Shown here: positions 1 to 8,458 of the stretch, piece by piece
How the letters are laid out: every line of letters begins with the position of its first letter
Position numbering within the stretch: the stretch's first letter is position 1
Source: Halococcus agarilyticus
GTDB taxonomy: Archaea > Halobacteriota > Halobacteria > Halobacteriales > Halococcaceae
Direction of reading: 5' to 3'
Length of the DNA stretch: 64,000 nt
Assembly (NCBI RefSeq): GCF_000334895.1
Contig: NZ_BAFM01000001.1
Location: 186,001 to 250,000 of the forward strand
The notes under the pieces: model-generated
Databases searched by the model: none
Seen by the model: only the letters and a program-made list of their open reading frames with translations
What the model was told of the DNA's origin: nothing
Program-made: the position numbers and the translations under genes

Positions 1-717
1 CATGATCTTCGCCTCGGCGGCGTCACGATCGGACGAGTCGTGATCGGTCTCGTCGAGGTCGACGATCGCGTCCCGGAAGTAGTCGTAGGTGTCGACGTCG
101 TTGAACGTCACACACGGACTGTAGACGTTGACGAACCCGAACCCGTCGTGCTCGACGGCCTCCTGGACGATCTCGGTGTGGCGCTGGGCGTCCGAGGAGA
201 ACGACTGGGCGATGAAGCTGCCGTCGGCGGCGAGCGCGAGCGCGAGCGGGTTGACCGGGGCCTGTTTCGGGCCCTCGGGCGAGGTCGCGGTCTCGAAGTC
301 CTCGCGACTGGTGGGCGAGAACTGCCCCTTCGTGAGGCCGTAGATCCGGTTGTCCATCACGACGTAGGTCATGTCCATGTTTCGTCGGACTGCGTGGACG
401 AAGTGACCAGCGCCGATGGAGTAGCCGTCGCCGTCGCCGCCCGAGACCATCACTTCGAGGTCGGGGTTCGCGCTCTTGACGCCGATGCCCACCGGCAGCG
501 CGCGGCCGTGGACGCCGTGGAGCGCGTAGCTGTGCATGTACGTGCCGATCTTGCCCGAGCAGCCGATGCCCGCCACCACGAAGGTGTTGTCGGGATCGTT
601 GCCGGTGTTGGCGAGCGCCTTCATCATCCCGTTCATCGTCCCGAAGTCGCCGCAGCCGGGACACCACGTGGGCTGCTTGTCGGACTTGAAGTCGGTGAAT
701 CTGACGTCTGAACTCAT
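1..717 (-). CDS. korB: 2-oxoacid:ferredoxin oxidoreductase beta subunit (KorB), C-terminus cut by window edge
   Basis: This is the thiamine-diphosphate-binding beta subunit of a CoA-acylating 2-oxoacid:ferredoxin oxidoreductase, which decarboxylates a 2-oxoacid and passes electrons to ferredoxin in the cytoplasm. The visible 239 residues carry the WCPGCG motif (18-23), a second cysteine site IGCSGK (51-56), and the ThDP/Mg motif GDGDG (94-98) closing with DN (122-123). The start overlaps the korA stop by four bases (ATGA), so the two are translationally coupled. I infer 2-oxoglutarate rather than pyruvate as the substrate because a longer paralogous pair at 23714-26557 has an Lrp gene beside it, as remembered for the haloarchaeal por locus. 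The 3' end lies outside the window. Confidence 0.9.
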   Translation of the reverse strand, partial: MSSDVRFTDFKSDKQPTWCPGCGDFGTMNGMMKALANTGNDPDNTFVVAGIGCSGKIGTYMHSYALHGVHGRALPVGIGVKSANPDLEVMVSGGDGDGYSIGAGHFVHAVRRNMDMTYVVMDNRIYGLTKGQFSPTSREDFETATSPEGPKQAPVNPLALALAADGSFIAQSFSSDAQRHTEIVQEAVEHDGFGFVNVYSPCVTFNDVDTYDYFRDAIVDLDETDHDSSDRDAAEAKIM

Positions 718-2480
718 GTGGGGACCTCCTGGGTCGCGTCGAGTTTCTCGGTGATCCGCTCGGCCAGTTCGTCGGCCTTGAACCGCACGCCGTTGTACTT
801 GTTTATCCGTTTGACCCGGGTAAGGGTGTCGCCTTCGACCACGTCGGCGAACTGCCCGGTCGCATTGCACTCCACCACGATGACCTCGTCGGCGGCCTCG
901 ATCTCCTCGGTGAGGTCGGGCCGGGGGAACATGTACGGCACCGAGAGGAAGCGAACGTCGATGTCGGCCTCGTCGAGGAAGCCGATCGCCTCGCGCATCG
1001 CGCCCTCGTTCGATCCCCACGAGAGCACGAGCGTATCGGCATCGCTGTCGCCGAACTCGCGGTAGTCCCAGTTTTCTTCCTCCTGGGCGGTCTCGACCTT
1101 CTGGTTGCGTTTGTCGACCTGTTCGATCCGAACCTCCTGCTCCTCGGTCCGGCGGCCGAGTTCGTCGTGTTCGAGCCCCGTGGTCATGTGTGCGCCACCC
1201 GACGTTCCGGGCAGCGTGCGCGGGCTGATACCGTCGGCGGCCGGGAAGTGGGGCTGGAACTGGTCGCTGTCGTTGAGCCACGAATCGATCTCGTTCTCGT
1301 CGACGAGCTTGCCGCGGTCGATTTCGACACTGTCCATGTCGAACTCCTCGGGTTCGAACGTCTGTTCGGTGACCGCAAGTGCGAGATCGCCCACCAGATA
1401 GACCGGGGTCTGGTACTTCTCGGCGAGGTTGAACGCCTCGATCGTCTTGTGGAAACACTCCGACACCGTGGTCGGCGCGACCACGAAGCGGGGGATCTCG
1501 CCGTGACCGCCGTACAGGAGCATGTCGAGATCGCCCTGCTCCTGTTTCGTCGGCATTCCGGTCGAGGGACCAGACCGCATCACGTCACAGATCACGAGCG
1601 GCGTCTCGCTCGTGGCGACCAGTCCGAAGGTCTCGGCCATCAGGTCGATGCCCGGCCCGGAGGTCGCGGTCATCGAGCGCGCGCCCGCCCGCGCCGCGCC
1701 GAGCGCCATGTTGATCGCGGCGAGCTCGTCCTCGGCCTGCATCACGTGGCCGCCGTAGCGTTCGAGCCGCCCCTTCAGGTACTCCATCACGTCGGTCGCG
1801 GGGGTGATGGGGTAGCCCGAGTAGAACCGACAGCCCGCGGCGATCGCGCCCATGCCGATGGCCTCGTCGCCGTTCAGCAGGACGTAGTCGTTGTCGGTTG
1901 TCTCGATGTCGTAGTCGAACCCGTCGTGGTCGAGCTCCTCGACGACGTGCTCCTCGCCGAGCCGGGCGGCCTGGCGGTTGTTCGCGACGATCGACTCCCC
2001 TTTGTCGCCGAAGCGCTTTTCGAGCGCCTCGTCGAGGTTCTCGATCGGGAAGTTCGCGACTTCACAGGCCGCCCCGAGCGCGACGATGTTCTGCATGAGC
2101 GCGCCGCCGGCGTCCTCGGCGAGGCGCTTCAGCGGGACGGGGAGCCCGATCATCCCTTCGGGAGCCTCGAAGTCCTCCATCATCGTGCGCTCGCCGTCGT
2201 AGATGATGACCGAGCCCTCGTGGAGTTCGTCCATGTTCTCCTCGACCGTGCGCTGGGTCAGCGCGATCAGGATGTCGAGCCGATCGACGACCGACTCGAC
2301 GCGCTCGGTCGAACTCCGGACCTTGTAGGCGGTGTATCCTCCCCGGATCCGCGAGGCGAAGTCCTTGGAGGTGAAGACGTGTCGGCCCGCCCGCGAGAGC
2401 GCCTGCGCGAAGATCTTCCCCGTGGAGTTGATCCCGTCGCCGGCCTCCCCACCGATGGCCCAGTTCAAATCGTCTGGCAT
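714..2480 (-). CDS. korA: 2-oxoacid:ferredoxin oxidoreductase alpha subunit (KorA), fused gamma-alpha form
   Basis: 588 residues. The N-terminal third is the gamma-type domain, with GGEAGDG at 10-16 and RIRGG at 44-48. An alpha (pyrimidine-binding) domain follows from about residue 200 (GYPITPATD, then MPTKQEQGD). The C-terminal transketolase-like domain ends near the stop. The gamma-alpha fusion is normal for haloarchaea. It pairs with KorB through a four-base ATGA overlap and would form the ferredoxin-dependent 2-oxoglutarate dehydrogenase of the oxidative citric acid cycle. A T-rich stretch (minus strand, about 2507-2516) lies some 30 nt upstream of the ATG and fits a leaderless promoter. 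The class is certain. The choice of 2-oxoglutarate over pyruvate is inferred from subunit length and synteny with an epimerase/mutase pair downstream. Confidence 0.9.
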   Translation of the reverse strand: MPDDLNWAIGGEAGDGINSTGKIFAQALSRAGRHVFTSKDFASRIRGGYTAYKVRSSTERVESVVDRLDILIALTQRTVEENMDELHEGSVIIYDGERTMMEDFEAPEGMIGLPVPLKRLAEDAGGALMQNIVALGAACEVANFPIENLDEALEKRFGDKGESIVANNRQAARLGEEHVVEELDHDGFDYDIETTDNDYVLLNGDEAIGMGAIAAGCRFYSGYPITPATDVMEYLKGRLERYGGHVMQAEDELAAINMALGAARAGARSMTATSGPGIDLMAETFGLVATSETPLVICDVMRSGPSTGMPTKQEQGDLDMLLYGGHGEIPRFVVAPTTVSECFHKTIEAFNLAEKYQTPVYLVGDLALAVTEQTFEPEEFDMDSVEIDRGKLVDENEIDSWLNDSDQFQPHFPAADGISPRTLPGTSGGAHMTTGLEHDELGRRTEEQEVRIEQVDKRNQKVETAQEEENWDYREFGDSDADTLVLSWGSNEGAMREAIGFLDEADIDVRFLSVPYMFPRPDLTEEIEAADEVIVVECNATGQFADVVEGDTLTRVKRINKYNGVRFKADELAERITEKLDATQEVPT

Positions 2481-2671
2481 GTGCTGGGTCCGGGTATGCT
2501 ATCTGCGGACGAAAAGGCTTCGGAACGACCGTCAACATTGTCGACGACAGTGTATCCGTATTCGCTTGCGAGTACCTGATTCCAGCCGATCGATCTCGTC
2601 ACAGCCTCCGATGGGACTCCTCTCAACGGGTGTATCGAAGTCCCTTTGGCGGACCCACGCCCAGCGTCAGC

Positions 2672-3313
2672 ATGGAAGCGACACGAACTCGCGTGCGCGA
2701 CAACCGGGAGGTCGGCCCGGAAACCATCGCGCTCGACCTCGAAACCCCCGACGGATTCGACGCCAGGCCCGGCCAGTTCGTCAAGCTCTCGCTCGACGTC
2801 GATGGAGAACGCCGCTCGCGGTTTTACACGCTCTCTTCATCAACGGTAGATGATACGTTCGAAGTCACCGTCGGTGTCGACCCCGACGGCGAGGTCGCCC
2901 CCTACCTTGCGGAGCTCGAAGCCGGCGATTCGGTGACGATGGCGGGGCCGTTCGGCAGCGCACACTACGAGGACGAATCTCGGACGACGGTCCTCGCGGG
3001 CGGTCCGGGGGTCGGACCCGCGGTCGGAATCGCCGAGCGCACCCTCGACGACGGCGGCGAGACGGCGGTGGTCTACCGCGACGACGATCCCGTTCACGAG
3101 GACCGACTCGACGCGCTCCGCGAGGCCGGCGCGACCGTGCACGTCGTCGGTTCGGCCGCCGATCTGACCGACCCGACGGCGGACGCACTCGCCGGTGACG
3201 AGAACGAACAGGTGTTCGTCTACGGGTTCGCGGACTTCCTCGACGCCGCAACCGATGCGCTCGCAGCTGCCGGCGGCGATCCCGACAGGGCAAAGATCGA
3301 GAACTTCGGTTGA
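2672..3313 (+). CDS. Ferredoxin-NADP reductase-like FAD/NAD-binding oxidoreductase
   Basis: 213 residues from the ATG at 2672. The protein begins with a flavodoxin-reductase beta-barrel. The FAD-binding signature RFYTLS is at 50-55 and is followed by GPFG. A Rossmann-type NAD(P) half begins at VLAGGPGVGPAVG. The family moves electrons between NAD(P)H and one-electron carriers such as ferredoxin, so a role beside ferredoxin-reducing KorAB is plausible but not proven. It is divergent from korA across a 190-bp gap. A longer reading from 2630 is possible, but it adds residues that do not resemble the family and leaves no promoter room. Confidence 0.8.
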   Translation: MEATRTRVRDNREVGPETIALDLETPDGFDARPGQFVKLSLDVDGERRSRFYTLSSSTVDDTFEVTVGVDPDGEVAPYLAELEAGDSVTMAGPFGSAHYEDESRTTVLAGGPGVGPAVGIAERTLDDGGETAVVYRDDDPVHEDRLDALREAGATVHVVGSAADLTDPTADALAGDENEQVFVYGFADFLDAATDALAAAGGDPDRAKIENFG

Positions 3314-3641
3314 ACCACCAGGTTTTTACTTCAGGGCATCGCGCGCTTCGCGCGCTCAACCCCTCGCAAAAACCTGGACGAAAAACATCCGCTCGCCCAC
3401 TCCGTTCGCTCGCGGTAGAACTACTGGCGCTCTCCGCAACCGCCACCGCACAGCACCGCTGAAGCCCTCACTCGCTTCGCTCCTTCGCCCTTCATCCGCC
3501 AGGCGAGCAAAGCTCTCCTGAGCCTCGATTCACTCCGTTCGTCGAGACGCCAGGCCCGTACCACGACCGCCACTACCCCGCCCGACCACCGCTAAAACGA
3601 GTACCCGACGGATAGATGTCGCGTGAGCCCGACCCACACCC
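3314..3641. repeat. Intergenic modular repeat, copy R1
   Basis: No gene is visible in this gap. It holds a triloop hairpin GCGCGC-TTC-GCGCGC (3341-3355). It also has a reversed, slightly diverged copy of the 'B box' (aaaaacctgg...aaaaacatccgctcgc, 3366-3396) and the 'C module' (gcacagcaccgctgaagccc and following bases, about 3450-3510), which is shared with the gaps at 15.8, 29.4 and 60.4 kb. The T-rich tract just after the reductase stop (ggtttttac, 3331-3339) may also act as its terminator. Confidence 0.65.
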
Positions 3642-4310
3642 ATGAGCCGACACCGGTCCGGATCGACGACTTCCCGCCGACGATACCTCGCGCTTGCGGC
3701 CGCGATCGGCGGGTCACTCGCCGGCTGTCTCGGTGGTGACGGCGGGGGCGACGACGAGGAGTCCGGAACGACGGGGACGAACGGGACGGGGACGGCCACC
3801 ACCGATGGAGCCGAGACGACTATGGCCGACGAAGCCGGCACGAACACCGCAGCGGGAGCCGGGACGACCACCGCCACGGCAACCGAATCGGCGACGCAGA
3901 CGACTACGGGCGGCCAGCTCGATCTCCGCGAGGCGAACGTCGTCGGCGTCGAAGTCGAGTCGACCGACGGCGGCTACCGCTTCGACGTGACCCTCTATCA
4001 CGACGACGACGGCGAGGACGGCTACGCGAACTGGTGGCAGGTCGAGACCCTCGGCGGAGAGCGACTCGGCCGGCGCGAGCTCCTCCACCCACATGGAACC
4101 ACGCGATTCACCCGTTCAGAAACGATCGAGGTGCCGGATGGGACGAGCCGCGTCGTCGTCCGTGGTCACGATCAGACCCACGGCCACGGCGGCCAGGCGA
4201 TGGTCGTGACGCTCGAAACCGGTGCGACCGAGACCGTCCGACAGGGTCCCGAACCCCAGTCGTTCGACGGGAGCGGATCCGGAACGGCGACCACGACCGA
4301 CGGCGGATGA
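3642..4310 (+). CDS. Putative Tat-exported lipoprotein, haloarchaeal, unknown function
   Basis: 222 residues. The N-terminus has a twin-arginine stretch (RRR at 12-14), a short hydrophobic core and a lipobox LAGC whose cysteine is residue 29. This predicts folded export by Tat and lipid anchoring outside the cell. Residues 30 to about 85 are a Gly/Asp/Thr linker typical of haloarchaeal lipoproteins. The C-terminal domain of about 130 residues looks like a beta-rich fold (repeated strands such as YRFDVTLYHDDDG and SRVVVRGHDQTHGHGG) and ends in a Gly/Thr tail. I do not recognise the domain. The next gene, a Nudix protein, starts 13 bases downstream and may be co-transcribed. Confidence 0.75.
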   Translation: MSRHRSGSTTSRRRYLALAAAIGGSLAGCLGGDGGGDDEESGTTGTNGTGTATTDGAETTMADEAGTNTAAGAGTTTATATESATQTTTGGQLDLREANVVGVEVESTDGGYRFDVTLYHDDDGEDGYANWWQVETLGGERLGRRELLHPHGTTRFTRSETIEVPDGTSRVVVRGHDQTHGHGGQAMVVTLETGATETVRQGPEPQSFDGSGSGTATTTDGG

Positions 4311-4323
4311 CGGGAAGTCGCGA

Positions 4324-4878
4324 ATGACGACGGAGAACGACGCCCGTGCGGCGGTCGGGGCCGAACGCGAGCGCCTGCGCGAACGGTTCGGCGCGTTCGC
4401 GGTCACGGAGACGCGCGTCGAGAACGACCCCGCGTTCTACGAGTACGGCCTCGATCTCGTCCGTGAGAGCGGCATGCTCGCCGACGCTGGCGCGCTGGTC
4501 CGCGATTCGCGGGACCGGGTTCTGCTCGTTCGCCATCCCGACACACCCGAAACGTGGGGAACGCCAGGCGGCGGCTACGAGACGGCCGACGACTCGCTCG
4601 CCGCGACGGCGGTCCGCGAGGTTCGCGAGGAGACCGGCGTTCGCTGCGAGGTGACTGACGTGCTCGCCATCCGCGTCAAAACCATCGAGCACAGCGAGGA
4701 GCCGCGGTCGTACCCGATGCTGACGGCCGAGTTCGCGGCCCACAGCGCCGAAGGCTCCGGAGTGCGCTCCAGGCAGCCGGCATCGGCGACCGACGACGAC
4801 GAGGTGCTGGAGGCGCGGTGGTTCGTCGAACCGCCCGCGGCGCTCCACGACCGCACGCGGGACCTGCTCGGGGAGTAG
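4324..4878 (+). CDS. Nudix hydrolase
   Basis: 184 residues from the ATG at 4324. The Nudix helix is present as a GX5-D-X7-REVREETGV pattern, in which the usual first Glu of the box is Asp. The catalytic REVREE part is intact, so hydrolysis of a nucleoside diphosphate-linked substrate is expected, but the substrate cannot be read from the sequence. The N-terminal 50 residues (ERERLRERFGAF...) form a predicted helical extension. It follows the lipoprotein gene by 13 bases on the same strand. An upstream in-frame ATG at 4222 would overlap the lipoprotein gene heavily and is not preferred. Confidence 0.82.
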   Translation: MTTENDARAAVGAERERLRERFGAFAVTETRVENDPAFYEYGLDLVRESGMLADAGALVRDSRDRVLLVRHPDTPETWGTPGGGYETADDSLAATAVREVREETGVRCEVTDVLAIRVKTIEHSEEPRSYPMLTAEFAAHSAEGSGVRSRQPASATDDDEVLEARWFVEPPAALHDRTRDLLGE

Positions 4879-5000
4879 CGCTCGCCGAATCTCGCCGCCA
4901 CCCGGTTCGATCGTCGCCCGGAAACGGCAGTGCCTGGTTCGCGTGCGGAGCGCGCCTCGGCCGCAGGAACACTGATACGAGTGGCGTGGCGATCGGGGGC

Positions 5001-5951
5001 ATGGTCGACGCTGCGGGCACGATCGCGGAACTGTTCGGGAGCGACGAGGCGACGCCGGCGGGAGCGACGATGCTCGACGTGGCTCGCGACATCCGGGCGA
5101 ACCCCCGGACGATCGACTGCCGCGACGGACGCCAACTCGGATACGCCGACTGCGGCGATCCCGACGGCGACCCCCTACTGGTTTTCCACGGCTTCCCGAA
5201 CTCGCGGCCCTTCGGCGCACTGTTCGACGCGGCGGGTCGCGAACGCGGCCTCCGGATCATCGCGCCCGAACGCCCCGGGTTCGGCGTCTCCGATCCCGCC
5301 CCGGACCGCGCGGTCGCCGACTGGGCCGACGACGTTGCCGACCTCGCCGACGCGCTCGGCCTCGACTCGTTCCCGGTACTCGGGATCTCCGGCGGCGGTC
5401 CCTACGCGGCGGCCTGTGCCGCACGACTGCCGGAGCGGATCGAGCGTGCCGGCATCGCCTGCGGTCTCGCCCCGCTCGACTCCGTGGCGTGGCGCGATCG
5501 CCTCCCGTTTCTGATCGCCAGGCACGCGAAGCCACTGGCGAAACTCTCGCTCTGGTCCGACGGGCGAACTGCCCGAAGGAACCCCGAGGCGTACCTCGAA
5601 TCCACGGTCGAATCGACGGCCGCGGCCGACGCCGACCTCTGGCGCGGCGAGGTCGGACAGGTACTGTTGGAGAGCGACTACGAGGCGGTCAGCCGCCACG
5701 GCTACGGTCCGCTCGCGGACGAACTCGCCGTGTTCGCCGGCGACTGGGGGTTCGATCTCGGTTCGATCGACGTCCCCGTGTTCCTCTGGTACGGCCGGGC
5801 CGACCGGATCGTGCCGCTCTCGATGGGGCTGTACTACGCCGAACGGATCCCGACCGCCGAGGCCCACGTCTACCCCGACCAGGGTCACCTCTCGATCGTT
5901 GACGACAACGAGACCGGGATCCTCGACGCACTCGTCGACGGCCAGCGGTAG
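5001..5951 (+). CDS. Alpha/beta-fold hydrolase
   Basis: 316 residues. The fold is recognisable from the oxyanion segment VFHGFPNS, the nucleophile elbow GISGGG with Ser130, a late acidic residue in WYGRADRIVP and a C-terminal histidine in DQGHLSIV, which together give a Ser-Asp-His triad. The family covers esterases, lipases and haloperoxidase-like enzymes, and nothing here fixes the substrate. The N-terminal 45 residues precede the core and are less conserved. The ATG at 5001 was chosen because the region upstream reads as a low-quality extension. It is convergent with the epimerase gene and separated from it by 15 bases. Confidence 0.82.
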   Translation: MVDAAGTIAELFGSDEATPAGATMLDVARDIRANPRTIDCRDGRQLGYADCGDPDGDPLLVFHGFPNSRPFGALFDAAGRERGLRIIAPERPGFGVSDPAPDRAVADWADDVADLADALGLDSFPVLGISGGGPYAAACAARLPERIERAGIACGLAPLDSVAWRDRLPFLIARHAKPLAKLSLWSDGRTARRNPEAYLESTVESTAAADADLWRGEVGQVLLESDYEAVSRHGYGPLADELAVFAGDWGFDLGSIDVPVFLWYGRADRIVPLSMGLYYAERIPTAEAHVYPDQGHLSIVDDNETGILDALVDGQR

Positions 5952-5966
5952 CACGGAAACGCACGG

Positions 5967-6353
5967 TCAGTGTTCGACGAACTCGATCAGGACGCCGCCG
6001 GTCGATCCCGGATGGAGGAAGGCCACCTCGTGGCCCCACGCGCCCTCCCGCGGCTCGTCGTCGATCAACTCGACACCGTGCTCGCGCGCCCGATCGAGCG
6101 CGGCCGCGATGTCGTCGGTTTCGAGCGCGAGATGGTGGATGCCCGGCCCGCTGCGATCGAGATACCTCGCGATCGCGCCCTCGCCGTCGAGCGGTTCGAG
6201 GAGTTCGAAGTAGCTCCCGTCGCAGTCGAGGAAGACGACGGCCATCCCGTCGAACGTCTCCTCGTGCGCCACCTCGAACCCGAACAGGTCGGTGTACAGT
6301 TCTGCGAGTGCGTCGGCGTCGTCGGTGGCGATGCCGGCGTGATCGACGTTCAT
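5967..6353 (-). CDS. mce: Methylmalonyl-CoA epimerase
   Basis: 128 residues, the normal length of this vicinal-oxygen-chelate (glyoxalase-fold) enzyme. It interconverts (S)- and (R)-methylmalonyl-CoA. The two beta-alpha-beta-beta-beta units are visible, with metal-site positions in the N-terminal DHAGIAT, in [11 protein letters not shown], and in the closing GVLIEF, which supplies the last glutamate. Its start overlaps the mutase stop by four bases (ATGA), so it is translated with the mutase. Together they convert propionyl-CoA-derived methylmalonyl-CoA to succinyl-CoA. Confidence 0.93.
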   Translation of the reverse strand: MNVDHAGIATDDADALAELYTDLFGFEVAHEETFDGMAVVFLDCDGSYFELLEPLDGEGAIARYLDRSGPGIHHLALETDDIAAALDRAREHGVELIDDEPREGAWGHEVAFLHPGSTGGVLIEFVEH

Positions 6354-8032
6354 AGCGCGGCCCCGCCCTGGTGCTCGCCGAAGACGTCCCGCATGGTATC
6401 ACAGATTTCCCCGGTGGTGGCCTCGGCCTTCACCGCGTCGACGAGGTACGGCATGAGATTGTCGTCGCCCGCGGCGGCGTCGTGGAGCGCCGAGAGTGCG
6501 TCCTCGGCGGCCGCGTCGTCGCGCTCGTCGCGCACCTGCTCAAGCCGATCACGCTGGCGCTGCTGGTCTTCCTCGGTGACTTCCTCGATGTCGACTTCGG
6601 GCTCCTCGTCGACCTCGTACTCGTTGACGCCCACGATCACCCGCTCGCCCTCGTCGATCTCCTGCTGGCGCTCGAACGCGACATCTTGCACCTCACGCTG
6701 GACCCACTGGTCCTCGACGGCCTGGAGCATCCCGCCCTTGCCGTCGACGGTGTCGAGGATGTCGAACGCCTCCTCCTCCAGCTCGTCGGTGAGGCCCTCG
6801 ACGTAGTAACTCCCCGCGAGCGGGTCGACCGTGTCGGCCGCGCCCGACTCGTGGGCGAGGATCTGCTGGGTCCGAAGCGCGGTGCGGACGCTCTCTTCTG
6901 TGGGCAGTGCGAGCGCCTCGTCTTTCCCGTTCGTGTGGAGGCTCTGGGTCCCGCCGAGGACGGCGGCGAGGCCCTGATACGCCACCCGGACGATGTTGTT
7001 GTCGATCTGCTGGGCGGTCAGCGTCGAGCCCGCGGTCTGGGTGTGGAACTTCAACTGCTTCGAGTCGGGATCGTCGGCGTCGAAGCGCTCGTCCATGATC
7101 TTCGCCCACATCCGCCTCGCCGCCCGGAACTTCGCGACCTCCTCCAGGACGTTGTTGTACGACGCGAAGAAGAAGGAGAGTTGCGGGGCGAAATCGTCGA
7201 CCGCGAGGCCGGCCTCCGTGGCGGCCTCGACGTACTCGATCCCGTTCCCGAGGGTGAAGGCGATCTCCTGGGCCGCCGACGAGCCCGCCTCGCGGATGTG
7301 ATAGCCCGAGATCGAGATGGTGTTGAAACTCGGGACCTCGTCGGCGCAGAACTCGAAGATGTCGGTGATGATCCGCATCGAGGGCTCCGGCGGGTAGATG
7401 TAGGTGTTGCGCGCGACGTACTCCTTCAGAACGTCGTTCTGGATGGTGCCCCGCAGTTCCTCGCGGTCGACACCCTGGCGATCGCCGACCGCGATGTACA
7501 TCGCGAGCAGCACGCTCGCGGGCGCGTTGATCGTCATGCTGGTCGAAACCTCGTCCAGGGGGATGCCCTCGAAGACGGTCTCCATGTCGTGGATCGAGTC
7601 GATCGCCACGCCCGACTTCCCGACCTCGCCCGCGGCCATCTCGTTGTCCGAATCGTACCCCATCTGGGTCGGCAAGTCAAAGGCCATCGAGAGGCCGGTC
7701 TGGCCCTCGTCGATGAGGTACTGGAAGCGCTCGTTGGTCTCCCTTGCCGTACCCATCCCGGCGTACTGGCGCATCGTCCAGAGCCGGCCACGATACATCG
7801 TGGGATACACCCCCCGAGTGTAGGGCTCCTCGCCAGGGAAGCCAACGTCCTCGCGGTAGTCGCGCTCGCCAACGTCGTCGGGGGTGTAGAGCCGATCGAC
7901 CTCGTGGCCCGCGGTGTCGGTCTCGAAGGTGTCCTTGCGCTCGCCGAACCGATCGAGGACGGGATCGAGGGTTTCTGCCTCCCACTCCTCCTTGGCCGAC
8001 CGGATGTCGGCGAGGTCGTCGGGATCGAACAT
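6350..8032 (-). CDS. mcmA: Methylmalonyl-CoA mutase, large (catalytic) subunit
   Basis: 560 residues. It has the substrate-binding TIM barrel of B12-dependent acyl-CoA mutases ([17 protein letters not shown], then RQYAGMG, then [15 protein letters not shown]). There is no C-terminal B12-binding domain, which in archaea is encoded by a separate small-subunit gene not present here. The enzyme isomerises methylmalonyl-CoA to succinyl-CoA. The ATG at 8032 is supported by a box A (gattaaag, minus strand, 8056-8063) about 28 nt upstream, which implies a leaderless message. The epimerase overlaps its stop. Confidence 0.93.
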   Translation of the reverse strand: MFDPDDLADIRSAKEEWEAETLDPVLDRFGERKDTFETDTAGHEVDRLYTPDDVGERDYREDVGFPGEEPYTRGVYPTMYRGRLWTMRQYAGMGTARETNERFQYLIDEGQTGLSMAFDLPTQMGYDSDNEMAAGEVGKSGVAIDSIHDMETVFEGIPLDEVSTSMTINAPASVLLAMYIAVGDRQGVDREELRGTIQNDVLKEYVARNTYIYPPEPSMRIITDIFEFCADEVPSFNTISISGYHIREAGSSAAQEIAFTLGNGIEYVEAATEAGLAVDDFAPQLSFFFASYNNVLEEVAKFRAARRMWAKIMDERFDADDPDSKQLKFHTQTAGSTLTAQQIDNNIVRVAYQGLAAVLGGTQSLHTNGKDEALALPTEESVRTALRTQQILAHESGAADTVDPLAGSYYVEGLTDELEEEAFDILDTVDGKGGMLQAVEDQWVQREVQDVAFERQQEIDEGERVIVGVNEYEVDEEPEVDIEEVTEEDQQRQRDRLEQVRDERDDAAAEDALSALHDAAAGDDNLMPYLVDAVKAEATTGEICDTMRDVFGEHQGGAAL

Positions 8033-8055
8033 ACCCGCTCGTAGGGTCGACGTGA

Positions 8056-8063
8056 CTTTAATC
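8056..8063 (-). promoter_or_regulatory. Box A of the mutase-epimerase operon
   Basis: The minus strand reads gattaaag, centred about 28 nt upstream of the mutase ATG. In haloarchaea this spacing puts the transcription start at or next to the start codon, so the mRNA would be leaderless. Confidence 0.5.
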
Positions 8064-8092
8064 GTTGTTCGTCGGGACCGTGGTCGCTCTCC

Positions 8093-8458
8093 AACCCACT
8101 TTTTTACTGTGCTACGAGACGGCGACAGCGAGGCACTACGCGCCTCGGGCCGTTCGCGCGGCGTAGCCGCGCGAAGAAGCCGTCTCGGCATCGTCAAAAG
8201 AGCCGTCGGCTCTTTTGGACAGTGCGATTCCTTCGGAATCGCTTGCAGTCGGGCGGCTTCGCGCGCCTGCGGTGTTCGTTCGCGGTTCGATCACTGACAC
8301 CACCGCCTCAGTACCGCTCCGCGACAGCCACACGCCTCCCCAACCGATTCGCTCGGTCGCTTCGCTTCCTCGCTCATCCCTCGCACGTTCTGCGCGCCGT
8401 CGGCGCGCATTCATCGCGCGCCAACCACCACACGAAAAGTCACGGCTGGAATGACCCA
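8093..8458. repeat. Intergenic modular repeat, copy R2
   Basis: No gene is visible. It begins with the 'A box' aacccacttttttac (8093-8107). A cloverleaf-like fold follows: outer stem cgagacggc (8115-8123) with gccgtctcg (8179-8187), enclosing cgaggc/gcctcg (8129-8134/8142-8147) and ttcgcgcggc-gta-gccgcgcgaa (8153-8175). Then come three perfect triloop hairpins: aaaagagcc-gtc-ggctctttt (8196-8216), gcgattcc-ttc-ggaatcgc (8224-8242) and gcgcgcc-gtc-ggcgcgc (8392-8408). A reversed 'D module' lies at 8335-8385. It sits between the mutase start and the MFS stop (both minus strand), so it may carry MFS promoter or mutase upstream signals. Confidence 0.7.

Noticed and set aside
23..667. A 214-residue frame overlapping korB
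   Set aside because: It is Arg-rich, shares no family pattern and overlaps the real beta-subunit frame. High-GC genomes give many such frames.
3314..3560. An insertion sequence or transposon remnant
   Set aside because: No transposase frame, terminal inverted repeats or target duplication are visible. The gap is better explained by the modular repeat.
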